Shown: positions 8,587 through 17,941, counted from the first letter of the stretch. The stretch: 59,372 nt of DNA from Sphingomonas sp. CROZ-RG-20F-R02-07 (GCF_022662335.1 NZ_JAKNQJ010000017.1:1-59372); one strand, 5' to 3'. Notes: generated by a model from the sequence alone, not told the origin. Made by a program: numbers and translations.

Positions 8587-9958
8587 CGGGGCGGCTCCGC
8601 TCGGCGGCGGCGGCGCGGACCGCGTCGGCGAAGATGTCGCAGATCGCATCGATGTCGGCGCGAATGACGATCAGCGGCGGCAGGAAGCGAACCACCGCGC
8701 CGAAGCGCCCACCCAGTTCGATGATGAGGCCGCGCTTGAGGCAATGCTGCTGAATCGCCGCCGCCGTCCGGCCGTCCTGCGGCGGATGACCGAGCGCGTC
8801 GGGCCGGCCGTCGGGATCGACCACCTCGGCGCCGATCATCAGGCCCCGACCGCGCACGTCGCCGATCAGGCCGGTCTCGGCCTGGATGGCGCGCAGCCGC
8901 TCCACCAGATACGCGCCCACCGCCTCGGCATGTTCGGGCAGCCGTTCGCGGCGGATCACCTCGAGCGTGGCGAGCCCGGCCGCCATCGCCATCTGGTTGC
9001 CGCGGAACGTGCCGGCATGCGCGCCCGGGCCCCACAGATCGAGGCTCTCGTCATAGATCACCACCGACATCGGCAGGCCGCCGCCGATCGCCTTGGACAG
9101 CACGAGCACGTCGGGGATCGCGCCCGAATGTTCGAACGCATAGAGGCGCCCGGTGCGGCCCCAGCCGCTCTGCACCTCGTCGACGATCATCGGCAGCGCG
9201 TGTTCGCGGGTCAGCGCGCGCAGGTCGGTCATCCAGCGGTTGTCGGCGGGGATCACGCCGCCCTCGCCCTGAACCGCCTCGAGGATGATGCCCGCCGGGA
9301 TCACGCCCGATTCCGGATCCTCCAGCAGCGTGCGGATCAGATGCGTGTTCGCGCGCAGCCCCGCCTCGCCGCCGATGCCGAAGGGGCAGCGATATTGGTC
9401 GGGATAGGGCAGGAACTGCGAATCGTTGCTGACGCCGGGCAGGTTCGTCTTGGGCGACAGATTGCCCGACAGGCCGAGCGTGCCTACCGTCATCCCGTGA
9501 TAAGCGCCGCGGAACGTCAGCATGGTCGAACGCTTCGTCGCGGTGCGCACCAGCTTCACCGCGGCCTCGTTCGCGTCCGCGCCGGTGGGGCCGCAGAACT
9601 GGATCTTCGCACGCTTGGCGAATTCGGGCGGCAGCGTGTCGAACAGCGCGGCGGTATAGGCGTCCTTCACCGGCGTCGTCAGGTCGAGCGTCTGGAACGG
9701 CATGCCGCTGTCGAGCTGACGGCGGACCGCCTCGATCACATGCGGGTGGTTATGGCCGATCGGGAAGGTGCCGGCACCGGCGAGGCAGTCGTAATACACG
9801 CGGCCGTCGGTGTCGGTCAGCGTGATGCCCGACGCCTTGGCCACCGCCAGCCGGAACTTGCGCGCATAGGTGCGCGCGGAGGATTCGCGTTCGTCCTGGT
9901 TGGCGAGATAATAGCTGTTGCCGCGCGCCTCCTCGACACGCTCCTGTGCGAGCACCAT
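8576..9958 (-). CDS. dat: Diaminobutyrate-2-oxoglutarate aminotransferase
   Basis: A 460-residue class III PLP aminotransferase that makes L-2,4-diaminobutyrate from aspartate semialdehyde using glutamate. Family features are the start SYYLANQDERES, the DCLAGAGTFPIGHNHP block, the PLP-contact motif VDEVQSGWGRTG and the catalytic lysine K289 in LSKAIGGG. EctB of ectoine synthesis is similar, but no ectA or ectC is present. The following decarboxylase points instead to 1,3-diaminopropane, as in the Dat/Ddc pair of Acinetobacter and in siderophore clusters that use this diamine. No IucA/IucC-type synthetase lies in the window. It is the first gene of the operon and diverges from bioF across a 212-base promoter region. 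Confidence 0.9.
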   Translation of the reverse strand: MVLAQERVEEARGNSYYLANQDERESSARTYARKFRLAVAKASGITLTDTDGRVYYDCLAGAGTFPIGHNHPHVIEAVRRQLDSGMPFQTLDLTTPVKDAYTAALFDTLPPEFAKRAKIQFCGPTGADANEAAVKLVRTATKRSTMLTFRGAYHGMTVGTLGLSGNLSPKTNLPGVSNDSQFLPYPDQYRCPFGIGGEAGLRANTHLIRTLLEDPESGVIPAGIILEAVQGEGGVIPADNRWMTDLRALTREHALPMIVDEVQSGWGRTGRLYAFEHSGAIPDVLVLSKAIGGGLPMSVVIYDESLDLWGPGAHAGTFRGNQMAMAAGLATLEVIRRERLPEHAEAVGAYLVERLRAIQAETGLIGDVRGRGLMIGAEVVDPDGRPDALGHPPQDGRTAAAIQQHCLKRGLIIELGGRFGAVVRFLPPLIVIRADIDAICDIFADAVRAAAAERSRPVAV

Positions 9959-10170
9959 AACGCCGACATTCCCCCATCGGCCGATCCCCTTCGGCCGCGC
10001 CGCGCACGTAGACCAATCTCACGATATTGGGAAGATTGAGTCGCCGCGCCGCAGAGCGTTCGTGCTTTTTTGGTACAAATATCGTCGCACCGCGGCACGC
10101 GGCGACACGTGCGACCGGTCTCCGCCGTTCCGGTGCTGGCATGCGCGGCCGAAACGGCTAGAGCGGCGTC

Positions 10171-11304
10171 ATGTCCGCCCTGCACGCCTATCGTGAGGAT
10201 CTCGACCGTCTCGCCGCGATCGACCGGCTGCGCGCGCTGACGCCGCGGGCCGGGGCCGATTTCGCGTCCAACGACTATCTCGCGCTCGCCGGTTCCCCGC
10301 GGATGCGCGACGCGGTGGCCGCGGCGCTGGCCCGCGGCGTGTCGGTCGGCTCGGGCGGATCGCGGCTGCTGCGCGGCAACGATCCCGAGCACGAGGCGCT
10401 GGAAGACGAGGCGGCGCACGCGTTCGGCGCACAGGCGGCGCTGTTCGTTTCGAACGGCTATGCCGCCAATCTCGCGATCTTCGCCAGCCTGCCCGCCCGC
10501 GGCGATCTCGTCGTCTACGATGCGCTGATCCATGCGAGCGCGCATGACGGGATGCGGCTCGGCCGCGCCGAACGCGTCGCCGCCGCGCACAACGATGTCG
10601 ACGCCTTCGCCGATGCGATCGCCGCGTGGCGCCGCGGGGGACATACGGGCCGGCCCTGGATCGCGGTCGAAAGCCTCTACAGCATGGACGGCGACCGGGC
10701 GCCGCTCGCCGACCTGGCCGCGCTCGCCGCGCGTGAGGGCGCGATGCTGATCGTGGACGAGGCGCATGCGACGGGCGTGTTCGGCACCGGCGGGCGCGGC
10801 CTGGCCGACGGGCTTCACGGTCGCGACGACGTCGTGACGCTGCACACCTTGGGCAAGGCGCTGGGCTGCGAGGGCGCGCTGGTCTGCCTGCCGCGCGTGC
10901 TGCGCGACATCCTCGTCAACCGCGCGCGGCCCTTCGTCTTTTCCACCGCGCCCTCGCCGCTGATGGCCGCCGCCGCGCGCGAGGCGCTGCGCTGCCTTGC
11001 CGACGAACCCGAGCGGCGGACGGCGCTGTGGCAGCGCGTCGCGCATGCCGAAACCGCGCTGGCGCGGGTGGGCGTGGCGGCGACGGGATCGCAGATCCTG
11101 CCGCTGGTGATCGGCGACGACGCCGCGACGATGCGGATGGCGGCGGCGATCCGCGCGGCGGGGTTCGACGTGCGCGGCATCCGGCCGCCGACCGTGCCGC
11201 CTGGCACCGCGCGGCTGCGGCTGTCGATCACGCTGAACGTCACGCCCGCGCAGATCGACGCGCTGGCCGGTGCAATGAAAGATTCGGGGGCACTGGCCGC
11301 ATGA
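10171..11304 (+). CDS. bioF: 8-amino-7-oxononanoate synthase
   Basis: PLP enzyme of the alpha-oxoamine synthase family that condenses pimeloyl-ACP/CoA with L-alanine in biotin synthesis. The 377-residue length is typical. Diagnostic parts are SNDYLALA near residue 30, the GSGGSRLLRGN block, the PLP aspartate/histidine motif VDEAHATGVFG and the Schiff-base lysine K229 in TLGKALG. Its ATGA overlap with bioD and the bioD-bioA overlap show one coupled operon. Family relatives (KBL, ALAS) are unlikely given the neighbours. Confidence 0.95.
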   Translation: MSALHAYREDLDRLAAIDRLRALTPRAGADFASNDYLALAGSPRMRDAVAAALARGVSVGSGGSRLLRGNDPEHEALEDEAAHAFGAQAALFVSNGYAANLAIFASLPARGDLVVYDALIHASAHDGMRLGRAERVAAAHNDVDAFADAIAAWRRGGHTGRPWIAVESLYSMDGDRAPLADLAALAAREGAMLIVDEAHATGVFGTGGRGLADGLHGRDDVVTLHTLGKALGCEGALVCLPRVLRDILVNRARPFVFSTAPSPLMAAAAREALRCLADEPERRTALWQRVAHAETALARVGVAATGSQILPLVIGDDAATMRMAAAIRAAGFDVRGIRPPTVPPGTARLRLSITLNVTPAQIDALAGAMKDSGALAA

Positions 11305-11927
11305 CCGCCACGCTGATCGTCACCGGCACCGATACCGAGATCGGCAAGACGGTCTTCGCCGCCGCGCTCGCCGGGGCGCTCGGCGCGACCTATTGGAAGC
11401 CGGTGCAGGCCGGCACCGATGACGGCACCGATCGCGCGCGCGTGGCCGCGCTCGCTGGGCCCCGGCTGCGCGCCACGCTGCCCGAGGCGTACCGGCTCGC
11501 CACCCCCTGTTCGCCGCACCGCGCCGCCGCGATCGACGGCGTGACGATCGATCCCGCGCGGCTCGCCCTGCCGGTGGTCGAGGGGCCGCTGGTGGTGGAG
11601 GGCGCGGGCGGCGTGCTCGTGCCGCTGGCGGACGATCTGCTCTTCGCCGATATGTTCGCGCGCTGGGCGGCGCCGGTCATACTCGTCGCGCGCACCGCGC
11701 TCGGCACGATCAACCACAGCCTGTTGTCGATCGCGGCGCTGCGCGCGCGCGGCGTGCCCATCCTGGGCGTCGCGTTCGTCGGCGAGGCGCAGGAGGACAG
11801 CGAGGCGACGATCGCGCGGATCGGCGGCGTGCGGCGGCTCGGGCGGCTGCCGCGCGTCGATCCGCTCGATGCCGAAACGCTCGCCGCCGCCTTCGCCGCG
11901 CATTTCGACCTCGGGGATTTTGCATGA
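11301..11927 (+). CDS. bioD: Dethiobiotin synthetase
   Basis: ATP-dependent carboxylase that closes the ureido ring on 7,8-diaminopelargonate to make dethiobiotin. The 208-residue protein has the P-loop variant GTDTEIGKT at residues ~8-16, the substrate motif KPVQAG and the VVEGAGGVLVPL block. Its ATG overlaps the bioF stop and its TGA overlaps the bioA start, so translation is probably coupled. Confidence 0.95.
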   Translation: MTATLIVTGTDTEIGKTVFAAALAGALGATYWKPVQAGTDDGTDRARVAALAGPRLRATLPEAYRLATPCSPHRAAAIDGVTIDPARLALPVVEGPLVVEGAGGVLVPLADDLLFADMFARWAAPVILVARTALGTINHSLLSIAALRARGVPILGVAFVGEAQEDSEATIARIGGVRRLGRLPRVDPLDAETLAAAFAAHFDLGDFA

Positions 11928-13180
11928 CCTCGCCCGTCTGGCACCCGTTCACGCAACATGGCCTGGGCGAGCCGATCCCGCTGGTGACGCATGCCGAGGG
12001 CGCGGTGCTGCACACCGCGGACGGGCGGCGGATCGTCGATGCGATTTCGTCCTGGTGGGTGACGACGCACGGCCATCGCCACCCGCGGATCATGGCGGCG
12101 ATCGCGGATCAGGCGCAGGCGCTCGATCAGATCATCTTCGCCGGCTGGACCCACGAACCCGCCGAGACGGTCGCACGCGGGCTGCTCGCCATCCTGCCGC
12201 CCGCGCTCACCCGCGTGTTCTTTTCCGATTCCGGATCGACCAGCGTCGAGGTCGCGCTGAAGATGGCGCTCGGCTATTGGCTCAACCGCGGCGCGCCGCG
12301 CCACCGCATCCTGGTGATGGAGCATGGCTATCACGGCGACACGATCGGCACGATGTCGGTCGGCGCGCGCGGCGCGTTCAACCGCGCCTATGCGCCGCTG
12401 CTGTTCGACGTGGGCACCATCCCCTTTCCCGAGCCTGGGCGCGAGCAGGATACGCTCGACGCGCTCGAACGCGCCTGTGCCGACGAGGCGGCGGCGCTGA
12501 TCGTCGAGCCGCTGATCCTGGGCGCCGGCGGCATGAAGATCTATCCCGCATGGGTATTGGCCGAGATGCGGCGAATCTGCGCGCAGGCGGGCGTGATCTT
12601 CATCGCCGACGAGGTGATGACCGGCTGGGGCCGCACCGGCACGCTGACGGCGTGCGAGCAGGCGGAGGTGGTGCCCGACATCCTGTGCCTGTCCAAGGGG
12701 CTGACCGGGGGCGCGGTGCCGCTTGCGGTCACGCTGGCGAGCGAGGACATCTATGCCGCGCACCTGTCGAGCGATCGCGCGCGGATGTTCTTCCACTCCT
12801 CCAGCTACACCGCCAACCCGATCGCCTGCGCGGCGGCGGCGGCAAATCTGGCGATCTGGCGCGACGAGCCGGTGCGCGCGCGCGTGGCGGATCTGGCGGC
12901 GCGACAGGCGACGCGGCTGGCGGCGCTCGCCGACCGCCCGGGTGTGCACGGCACCCGGCAGCTCGGCACGATCACCGCCCTGGAGCTGGGCCGCGACGCG
13001 GGCGGCTATCTCTCCGATCTCGGCCCCCGCCTGATGGCGCATTTCCGGGACCGTGACATCCTGCTGCGGCCGCTCGGCAACACCGTCTATGTCATGCCGC
13101 CCTATGCGATCGGCGACGACGATCTGGACGCGGTCTATGCCGCGATCGGCGAGGCGCCGGGCGCCGGCTTGGCGCGGTAG
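11924..13180 (+). CDS. bioA: Adenosylmethionine-8-amino-7-oxononanoate aminotransferase
   Basis: Class III PLP aminotransferase that makes 7,8-diaminopelargonate from 7-keto-8-aminopelargonate. BioA-specific features are the start PVWHPFTQHG, SSWWVTTHGHRHP, the ADEVMTGWGRTG block and the PLP lysine K258 in CLSKGLTGG; the substrate-side tyrosine motif MEHGYHGDT is also present. 418 residues, normal length. It is the last gene of bioFDA; bioB and bioC are not in the window. Its 3' end overlaps the end of the convergent GH127 gene by 46 bases, so no separate terminator fits between them. Confidence 0.95.
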   Translation: MTSPVWHPFTQHGLGEPIPLVTHAEGAVLHTADGRRIVDAISSWWVTTHGHRHPRIMAAIADQAQALDQIIFAGWTHEPAETVARGLLAILPPALTRVFFSDSGSTSVEVALKMALGYWLNRGAPRHRILVMEHGYHGDTIGTMSVGARGAFNRAYAPLLFDVGTIPFPEPGREQDTLDALERACADEAAALIVEPLILGAGGMKIYPAWVLAEMRRICAQAGVIFIADEVMTGWGRTGTLTACEQAEVVPDILCLSKGLTGGAVPLAVTLASEDIYAAHLSSDRARMFFHSSSYTANPIACAAAAANLAIWRDEPVRARVADLAARQATRLAALADRPGVHGTRQLGTITALELGRDAGGYLSDLGPRLMAHFRDRDILLRPLGNTVYVMPPYAIGDDDLDAVYAAIGEAPGAGLAR

Positions 13181-15528
13181 AGGCGCACGCCGAAGATCGG
13201 CCCCGCGGTCGATCGGTCATGCGGCACGAAGCGGACGCGCACGCGGCTCTTGCCGTTGGTGAGCGCCACGGGAAGCGGATATTCGACGTCGAAGAACTGG
13301 CCCGGCCGATCCTCGTCCAGATGCTGCGTGGCGATCTTCACGTCGTCGACCAGAATGTCGAAATCGCGCGCGCGCTCGCCGCCCCAATAGGTCGCCTGCA
13401 GCAGCAGCGGCCCCGGCTTCACCGCCATGCCGAATTCGAGATAGCCGCCCGAGCGCACGTCGCGCCCCTGCCGCCCGCGATAGGTGAGCGGATAGGATTG
13501 CTCGCTGGCCAGCGCATGGTCGCGCTCGGGCTGCATTTCGCCGAGGAACATCACGTCGACCGAGCGCGCCGCGACATCCTGCCGCCGCGCCTGATCCGCG
13601 GCGAACGCCGCCTGTTCCGATTGCCAGCCGCTTTCGGAAAAGGTCTTGAAATATACCGCGCTGCGCCGCCGATACTGGCGGTAGAAGGGCACGAACGGCA
13701 GGTCCGCCGGCCGCACCACGCCGCGCGTCGCATAGAGACCGCGCGCCGCATCGGTCGCCGAAAACGCGCCCAGCAGGTCGCTGCCGACCAGCGCGGGATC
13801 GGCGCCGGTCCATTTGGCCCCGGTATCGCCCAGATCGGCGGCGAGCACCATCGGCCCGCGCAGCACCGCCACCGTCTGCGGCGCGCCCGGCGTCGGCTCG
13901 ATCCGCAAGTCGAGCGGCAGCGTGATGGCGATCCGGTCACCCGTGCGCCAGTTGCGCTCCACCACCGCATAGCCCCGCTCGTACACCGGCGTCACCGCCG
14001 TGCCGTTGACGCTGACCGCCGCGCGCCCCTGCGCCCAGCCGGGCACGCGCAACGCCACCGGGAAGCGCCCACCGCGCAGCCGGGTGAAACGCAGCGTCGA
14101 GACGGGCTCGAACGGATAGGCGGTCTCGAGCGCCATCGATGCGCCGCGCGCCGCCCATTCGGCCTCGGCCGGGATGTAGAGATTGACGTAGAGCGCGCCG
14201 CGATCGCCTTCCCAGAAGATCGATTCGCCATGCTTGGCATGGCTTTCCATGCCCGACCCGACGCAGCACCAGAAGGCGTCGTCGTCCCTGGTCGAATAGT
14301 CGCGGTTCGCGCCCGTCATCAGCGGCGTCATATAGGTGAAGCCGCCGGTCGCGGGGTCCTGCGCGGCCATGACGTGGTTGAGGTGCGCGCGCTCGTAATA
14401 ATCGAACAGCGCGCCGTCGGGATGCCACGACCAGAGATGCCGCGTGAGCTTCAGCATGTTGTAGGTGTTGCAATGCTCGCAGGTCTGTTCGGTGATGTGG
14501 TCGGCGATCGTGTCGGGCGCCGCGAAATATTCGCGGTCCGCATTGCCGCCGACGACATAGCTGTGATGCGCGGTCACCGCGTCCCAGAAGGTGCGCGCCG
14601 CCGCCGCTGGTGCGGCATCGCCGGTCAGCTCGTGCAGCCGCGCGAGACCGATCAGCTTGGGCACCTGCGTGTTCGCGTGGAGATTGGCCAGCCGGTCCTC
14701 GCCGCGCGCCAGCGGATCCAGCACGCGGTCGTCATGGATCAGCCGCGCCATCCGCAGCCAGCGCGCGTCGCGGGTGCGCGCATACAGCTCCGCATAGCTT
14801 TCGTTCAGCCCGCCATATTCGCAGGCCAGCACCTGCTGCACCTGTTCGGGCGTCAGCGCGGCGAACACGCGCTCGAAATAGCCGGCGAGCCCCGTCGTCA
14901 CCGCCAGCGCCTGCGTGTTGCCCCAGGCCGCGTTCACGTCGAGCAGCCCCGCGAACAGCTTGTGCACGGTGTAGAGCGGCGACCATGCGCCGTTCAGGTC
15001 GAACCCGCCCGAGCGGATGTCGCCCTTCATGATTTCGGGAAAGATCTCCTCGCCATCGACGATCGTCCCGTCCTTCCGCTTGCGGCCGAGCGCGCCGACA
15101 TAGCCGGTGCCGCGCCTGGCCTGCGCCTCCGCCAGTTGGGCCACGACATAATCGGCGCGGCGGCGCATCTCGGCATCGCCGGTCTGCTGCCAGGTGAGCA
15201 CCAGCGCGGAGAGATAATGGCCGAGCGTATGGCCCGCGATCGTGTCGCTTTCCCAGCCGCCATAGATCGCCGCCTTGGGCGCCAGGCCGGCGTAGCGGCG
15301 GAAATTGTGCAGCAGCCGATCGGGATCGAGCCGCAGCAGATAGGTACGGTTGACCGCCACCGCGGTGGCATAGTCCGAGGGGTGGAGCCGCACCGCGGTC
15401 AGCGGCAGCGGCTTCGCAGCCCCCGCCAGCAGCGTGGTGGCGGCGCGGCCCGTACCGGTGTGTGCGACCAGCGCGATGGCGGCGGCGCCGATCAGGAGCT
15501 CGCGACGGCTGGATTCGACGAACGACAT
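13135..15528 (-). CDS. GH127 family beta-L-arabinofuranosidase (DUF1680)
   Basis: A 797-residue exported enzyme expected to remove beta-L-arabinofuranosyl residues. A Tat-like N-terminus (SSRRELLIGAAA) precedes an (alpha/alpha)6 barrel with GHTLGHYLSA and the HLANLH-like segment LANLHANTQVPK. The zinc/cysteine site typical of the family is visible: E351 and C353 in CEHCNTYNML, and C421-C422 in FWCCVGSG, one of which is the nucleophile. A C-terminal beta domain (residues ~640-790) resembles the carbohydrate-binding tail of this family. The start is the ATG preceded by GGGAGGGG; a longer in-frame start at 15567 has none. An operator-like TTGGTATACGAT lies just upstream, which may tie it to the uronate regulon. 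Confidence 0.9.
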   Translation of the reverse strand: MSFVESSRRELLIGAAAIALVAHTGTGRAATTLLAGAAKPLPLTAVRLHPSDYATAVAVNRTYLLRLDPDRLLHNFRRYAGLAPKAAIYGGWESDTIAGHTLGHYLSALVLTWQQTGDAEMRRRADYVVAQLAEAQARRGTGYVGALGRKRKDGTIVDGEEIFPEIMKGDIRSGGFDLNGAWSPLYTVHKLFAGLLDVNAAWGNTQALAVTTGLAGYFERVFAALTPEQVQQVLACEYGGLNESYAELYARTRDARWLRMARLIHDDRVLDPLARGEDRLANLHANTQVPKLIGLARLHELTGDAAPAAAARTFWDAVTAHHSYVVGGNADREYFAAPDTIADHITEQTCEHCNTYNMLKLTRHLWSWHPDGALFDYYERAHLNHVMAAQDPATGGFTYMTPLMTGANRDYSTRDDDAFWCCVGSGMESHAKHGESIFWEGDRGALYVNLYIPAEAEWAARGASMALETAYPFEPVSTLRFTRLRGGRFPVALRVPGWAQGRAAVSVNGTAVTPVYERGYAVVERNWRTGDRIAITLPLDLRIEPTPGAPQTVAVLRGPMVLAADLGDTGAKWTGADPALVGSDLLGAFSATDAARGLYATRGVVRPADLPFVPFYRQYRRRSAVYFKTFSESGWQSEQAAFAADQARRQDVAARSVDVMFLGEMQPERDHALASEQSYPLTYRGRQGRDVRSGGYLEFGMAVKPGPLLLQATYWGGERARDFDILVDDVKIATQHLDEDRPGQFFDVEYPLPVALTNGKSRVRVRFVPHDRSTAGPIFGVRLYRAKPAPGASPIAA

Positions 15529-15545
15529 GAGGCCCCTCCCGGAAT

Positions 15546-15557
15546 ATCGTATACCAA
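15546..15557 (-). promoter_or_regulatory. Operator-like TTGGTATACGAT before the GH127 gene
   Basis: Read on the minus strand, TTGGTATACGAT differs at two positions from the palindrome TTGGTATACCAA expected for UxuR/ExuR-like GntR repressors. It ends 17 bases before the GH127 start, next to the Shine-Dalgarno sequence. A TTGACG on the same strand at 15584-15579 could serve as -35. Binding is inference. Confidence 0.4.
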
Positions 15558-15636
15558 CTAAGGGCATGGCTCCGCAGCGTCAATCGGCGGGCCGTCATGC
15601 ATGGCGCTCGGCCACCCCAGCCGTTAGGCGGGGCCG

Positions 15637-16863
15637 ATGACTAGCGAATCGCCCGGCATCGCCATGCATCGCCACGAATTCGTGGCCTTTGTCGCCGCGT
15701 TGATGGCGGTGAATGCCTTGGGCGTCGACATGATGCTGCCCGCACTCGCGGATATCGGTCGCCGGCTGGCGGTCACCGCGGCCAATCACCGGCAATGGAT
15801 CGTCACCGCCTATATGCTGGGCTTCGGCGTCGGCCAGCTCGTCTATGGGCCGCTCACCGACCGGTTCGGCCGCAAGCCCATCCTCGTCATCACGCTGATC
15901 GGCTTCGTGGCGGCGAGCATCTTCGCCGCGAGTTCGCAGACGTTCGCGGCGCTGCTCGGCGCGCGCGTGCTGCAGGGGCTGATGTCCGCCAGCACGCGCG
16001 TGCTGGCGGTCGCGATCGTGCGCGACGGGTTTTCCGGGCGCCAGATGGCGCGCACGCTGTCGGTGGCGCAGATGATCTTCTTCCTGGTGCCGATCGTGGC
16101 GCCGACGCTGGGCCAAGGGCTGTTGCTGTTCGGGCCATGGCGGATCATCTTCTATGCGCTCGCGGGCTTTGCATCGTTCGTGCTCGCCTGGACGCTCGTC
16201 CGCCTGCCCGAGACGCTGCCGCGTGCCCGGCGGCGCGCGCTGTCGTTCGTGATGCTCGAATCCGCCTATCGGCTGACGCTGACCAACCGCTATTCGGTCG
16301 GCTATGCGGTCGCCGCCTCGCTGACGTTCGGCGCGATCATCGCCTTCGTCTCGTCGGCGCAGCAGATCTTCGTCGACGAATTCCATGCCGGCGACCGGTT
16401 CACGCTGCTGTTCGCGCTCTGCGCCTTCTTCATGGGCTGCGCGGCGTTCGCCAACAGCCGGCTGGTGGAGCGGCTCGGCACGCGGCTGATCTCGCAATCC
16501 GCGGTCTTCGCGCTGATCGGCCTGTCGCTGCTCCACCTCGCGGTGATCGGCACCGGCCGTGAATCGCTCGTCACCTATATCGCGTTCCAGGCGCTCAGCA
16601 TGACGTGCATCGGCCTCTGCGGATCCAATTTCGGCGCGATGGCGATGGAGCCGGTGGGGCATATCGCCGGCACCGCCTCCTCGCTCCAGGGCTTCATCAC
16701 CAGCGTCGGCGCGGTGATCGTCGGATCGGCGATCGGCCAATCCTACAACGGCACCACGCTGCCGCTGGCGATCGGCTATCTCGCCATCGGCCTGATCGTG
16801 CTGGCCCTGGTCTATGCGATCGAGGGCGGCGCGCTGTTCCGCCCGCGCATGGCGGACGAATAG
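15637..16863 (+). CDS. MFS transporter, Bcr/CflA drug-resistance type
   Basis: A 408-residue inner-membrane proton antiporter with twelve predicted membrane segments. The first helix holds VNALGVDMMLPALADIG, a Bcr/CflA-like signature, and loop 2-3 holds the MFS motif GPLTDRFGRKP. The family exports drugs such as bicyclomycin and sulphonamides, or amino acids; the substrate here is unknown. The start is ATG 15637; an alternative ATG at 15664 would remove nine residues. It is divergent from the GH127 gene and convergent with the reductase gene, with only 16 bases between their stops. Confidence 0.85.
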   Translation: MTSESPGIAMHRHEFVAFVAALMAVNALGVDMMLPALADIGRRLAVTAANHRQWIVTAYMLGFGVGQLVYGPLTDRFGRKPILVITLIGFVAASIFAASSQTFAALLGARVLQGLMSASTRVLAVAIVRDGFSGRQMARTLSVAQMIFFLVPIVAPTLGQGLLLFGPWRIIFYALAGFASFVLAWTLVRLPETLPRARRRALSFVMLESAYRLTLTNRYSVGYAVAASLTFGAIIAFVSSAQQIFVDEFHAGDRFTLLFALCAFFMGCAAFANSRLVERLGTRLISQSAVFALIGLSLLHLAVIGTGRESLVTYIAFQALSMTCIGLCGSNFGAMAMEPVGHIAGTASSLQGFITSVGAVIVGSAIGQSYNGTTLPLAIGYLAIGLIVLALVYAIEGGALFRPRMADE

Positions 16864-16879
16864 CGCGCCGGTTCGGGGT

Positions 16880-17941
16880 TCAGGGAATCAGGCGATCGGC
16901 CCGCAGCCGTTCGAACAGGGCGAAGAACGCATCGTCGGTCGGCTGATAGGCGCCGAAGCCCAGCCGCCGGCTCTTGGACATATCGGTCACCACCTCGATC
17001 GGCCGGCCGAGATCGGCATCGGTATGCCAGGGCGACGCGAGGCGGGCGAGCTCCGCCTCCGCCAAGCCGTGGCGCGCGGCGATCTCGCGCCAGACACCCG
17101 CATCGTCCGCCATCTGCGCTTCCAGCGGCCGCACGGTGCCGTCGAACGGCGCCGCCGCGATCCCGAACCACTGGGCGATGCGGCCCCACATCCAGCTCCA
17201 GCGGAAGACGTCACCGTTCACCACGTTGAACGCCTCGTCCGCGGCGGCGGGCGTGGTCGCCGCCCACAGCATGTGACGGGCGAGCTGCCGCGCATCGGTC
17301 ATGTCGGTCAGCCCGTTCCACTGCGCCGCGGACCCGGGGAAGGTGAAGGGGCGCCCGGTCTCGCGGCACAGCGTGGCATAGACGACGAGCGTGGTGCCCA
17401 TGTTCATCGCATTGCCGACTGCCTTGCCGATCACGGTATGCGGCCGGTGGACGCTCCAGGTGAAGCCGTCGCGGGCCGCGGCGGCGAACACCTCGTCCTC
17501 CTGCGCGTAATAGAAATTCTCGACGTCCAGCCGGCCCTGCTCCTCGCGGAACGGGGTCTGCGGAAGCGTGCCTTTCCCGTAAGCCTCGAACGGCCCGAGA
17601 TAATGTTTCAGGCCGGTCACCAGCGCGACGTGACGCGGACCCCGGGGCTTGGGCAAGCCGTCGAGCAGGTTGCGCACCATCGCCGCATTAACGCGGATAT
17701 TCTCCGCCTCGTTGTCCTGGCGCAGCCATGTGGTGACGAACACCGCGTCGGGATGAAGATCCGCGAGCGCCGCCGCGGTGCCCGCCGCATCCTGGAGATC
17801 GGCCGCGACCGGCGTCACGGCCGCCTGCGCGACGGGGCGCCGGGCGAGGCCGTGGACCGTCCATCCCTGCTCCGCCAGCAGCGCCGCCGTCGCGCCGCCG
17901 ACGATCCCGCTTGCGCCCACCACCAATGCCGTACCGGCCAT
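16880..17941 (-). CDS. PRISE-like short-chain dehydrogenase/reductase
   Basis: A 353-residue extended SDR. The N-terminus has a NADP-binding Rossmann motif, VVGASGIVGG. VTGLKHYLGPFEAYG, VENFYYAQEDEVF and WSVHRPHTVIG match the progesterone 5-beta-reductase/iridoid synthase (PRISE) family, whose members reduce activated C=C bonds of enones; the FYYAQED segment holds the family tyrosine. The natural bacterial substrate is unknown. It diverges from an HxlR-type regulator, a common pairing in which the regulator senses a reactive electrophile and controls the reductase. Confidence 0.75.
   Translation of the reverse strand: MAGTALVVGASGIVGGATAALLAEQGWTVHGLARRPVAQAAVTPVAADLQDAAGTAAALADLHPDAVFVTTWLRQDNEAENIRVNAAMVRNLLDGLPKPRGPRHVALVTGLKHYLGPFEAYGKGTLPQTPFREEQGRLDVENFYYAQEDEVFAAAARDGFTWSVHRPHTVIGKAVGNAMNMGTTLVVYATLCRETGRPFTFPGSAAQWNGLTDMTDARQLARHMLWAATTPAAADEAFNVVNGDVFRWSWMWGRIAQWFGIAAAPFDGTVRPLEAQMADDAGVWREIAARHGLAEAELARLASPWHTDADLGRPIEVVTDMSKSRRLGFGAYQPTDDAFFALFERLRADRLIP

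Noticed and set aside
7066..9958. Ectoine biosynthesis
   Set aside because: The aminotransferase resembles EctB, but no ectA or ectC follows; a decarboxylase does.
3824..9958. Hydroxamate siderophore cluster
   Set aside because: 1,3-diaminopropane is used in such siderophores, but no IucA/IucC synthetase, hydroxylase or linked receptor lies nearby.
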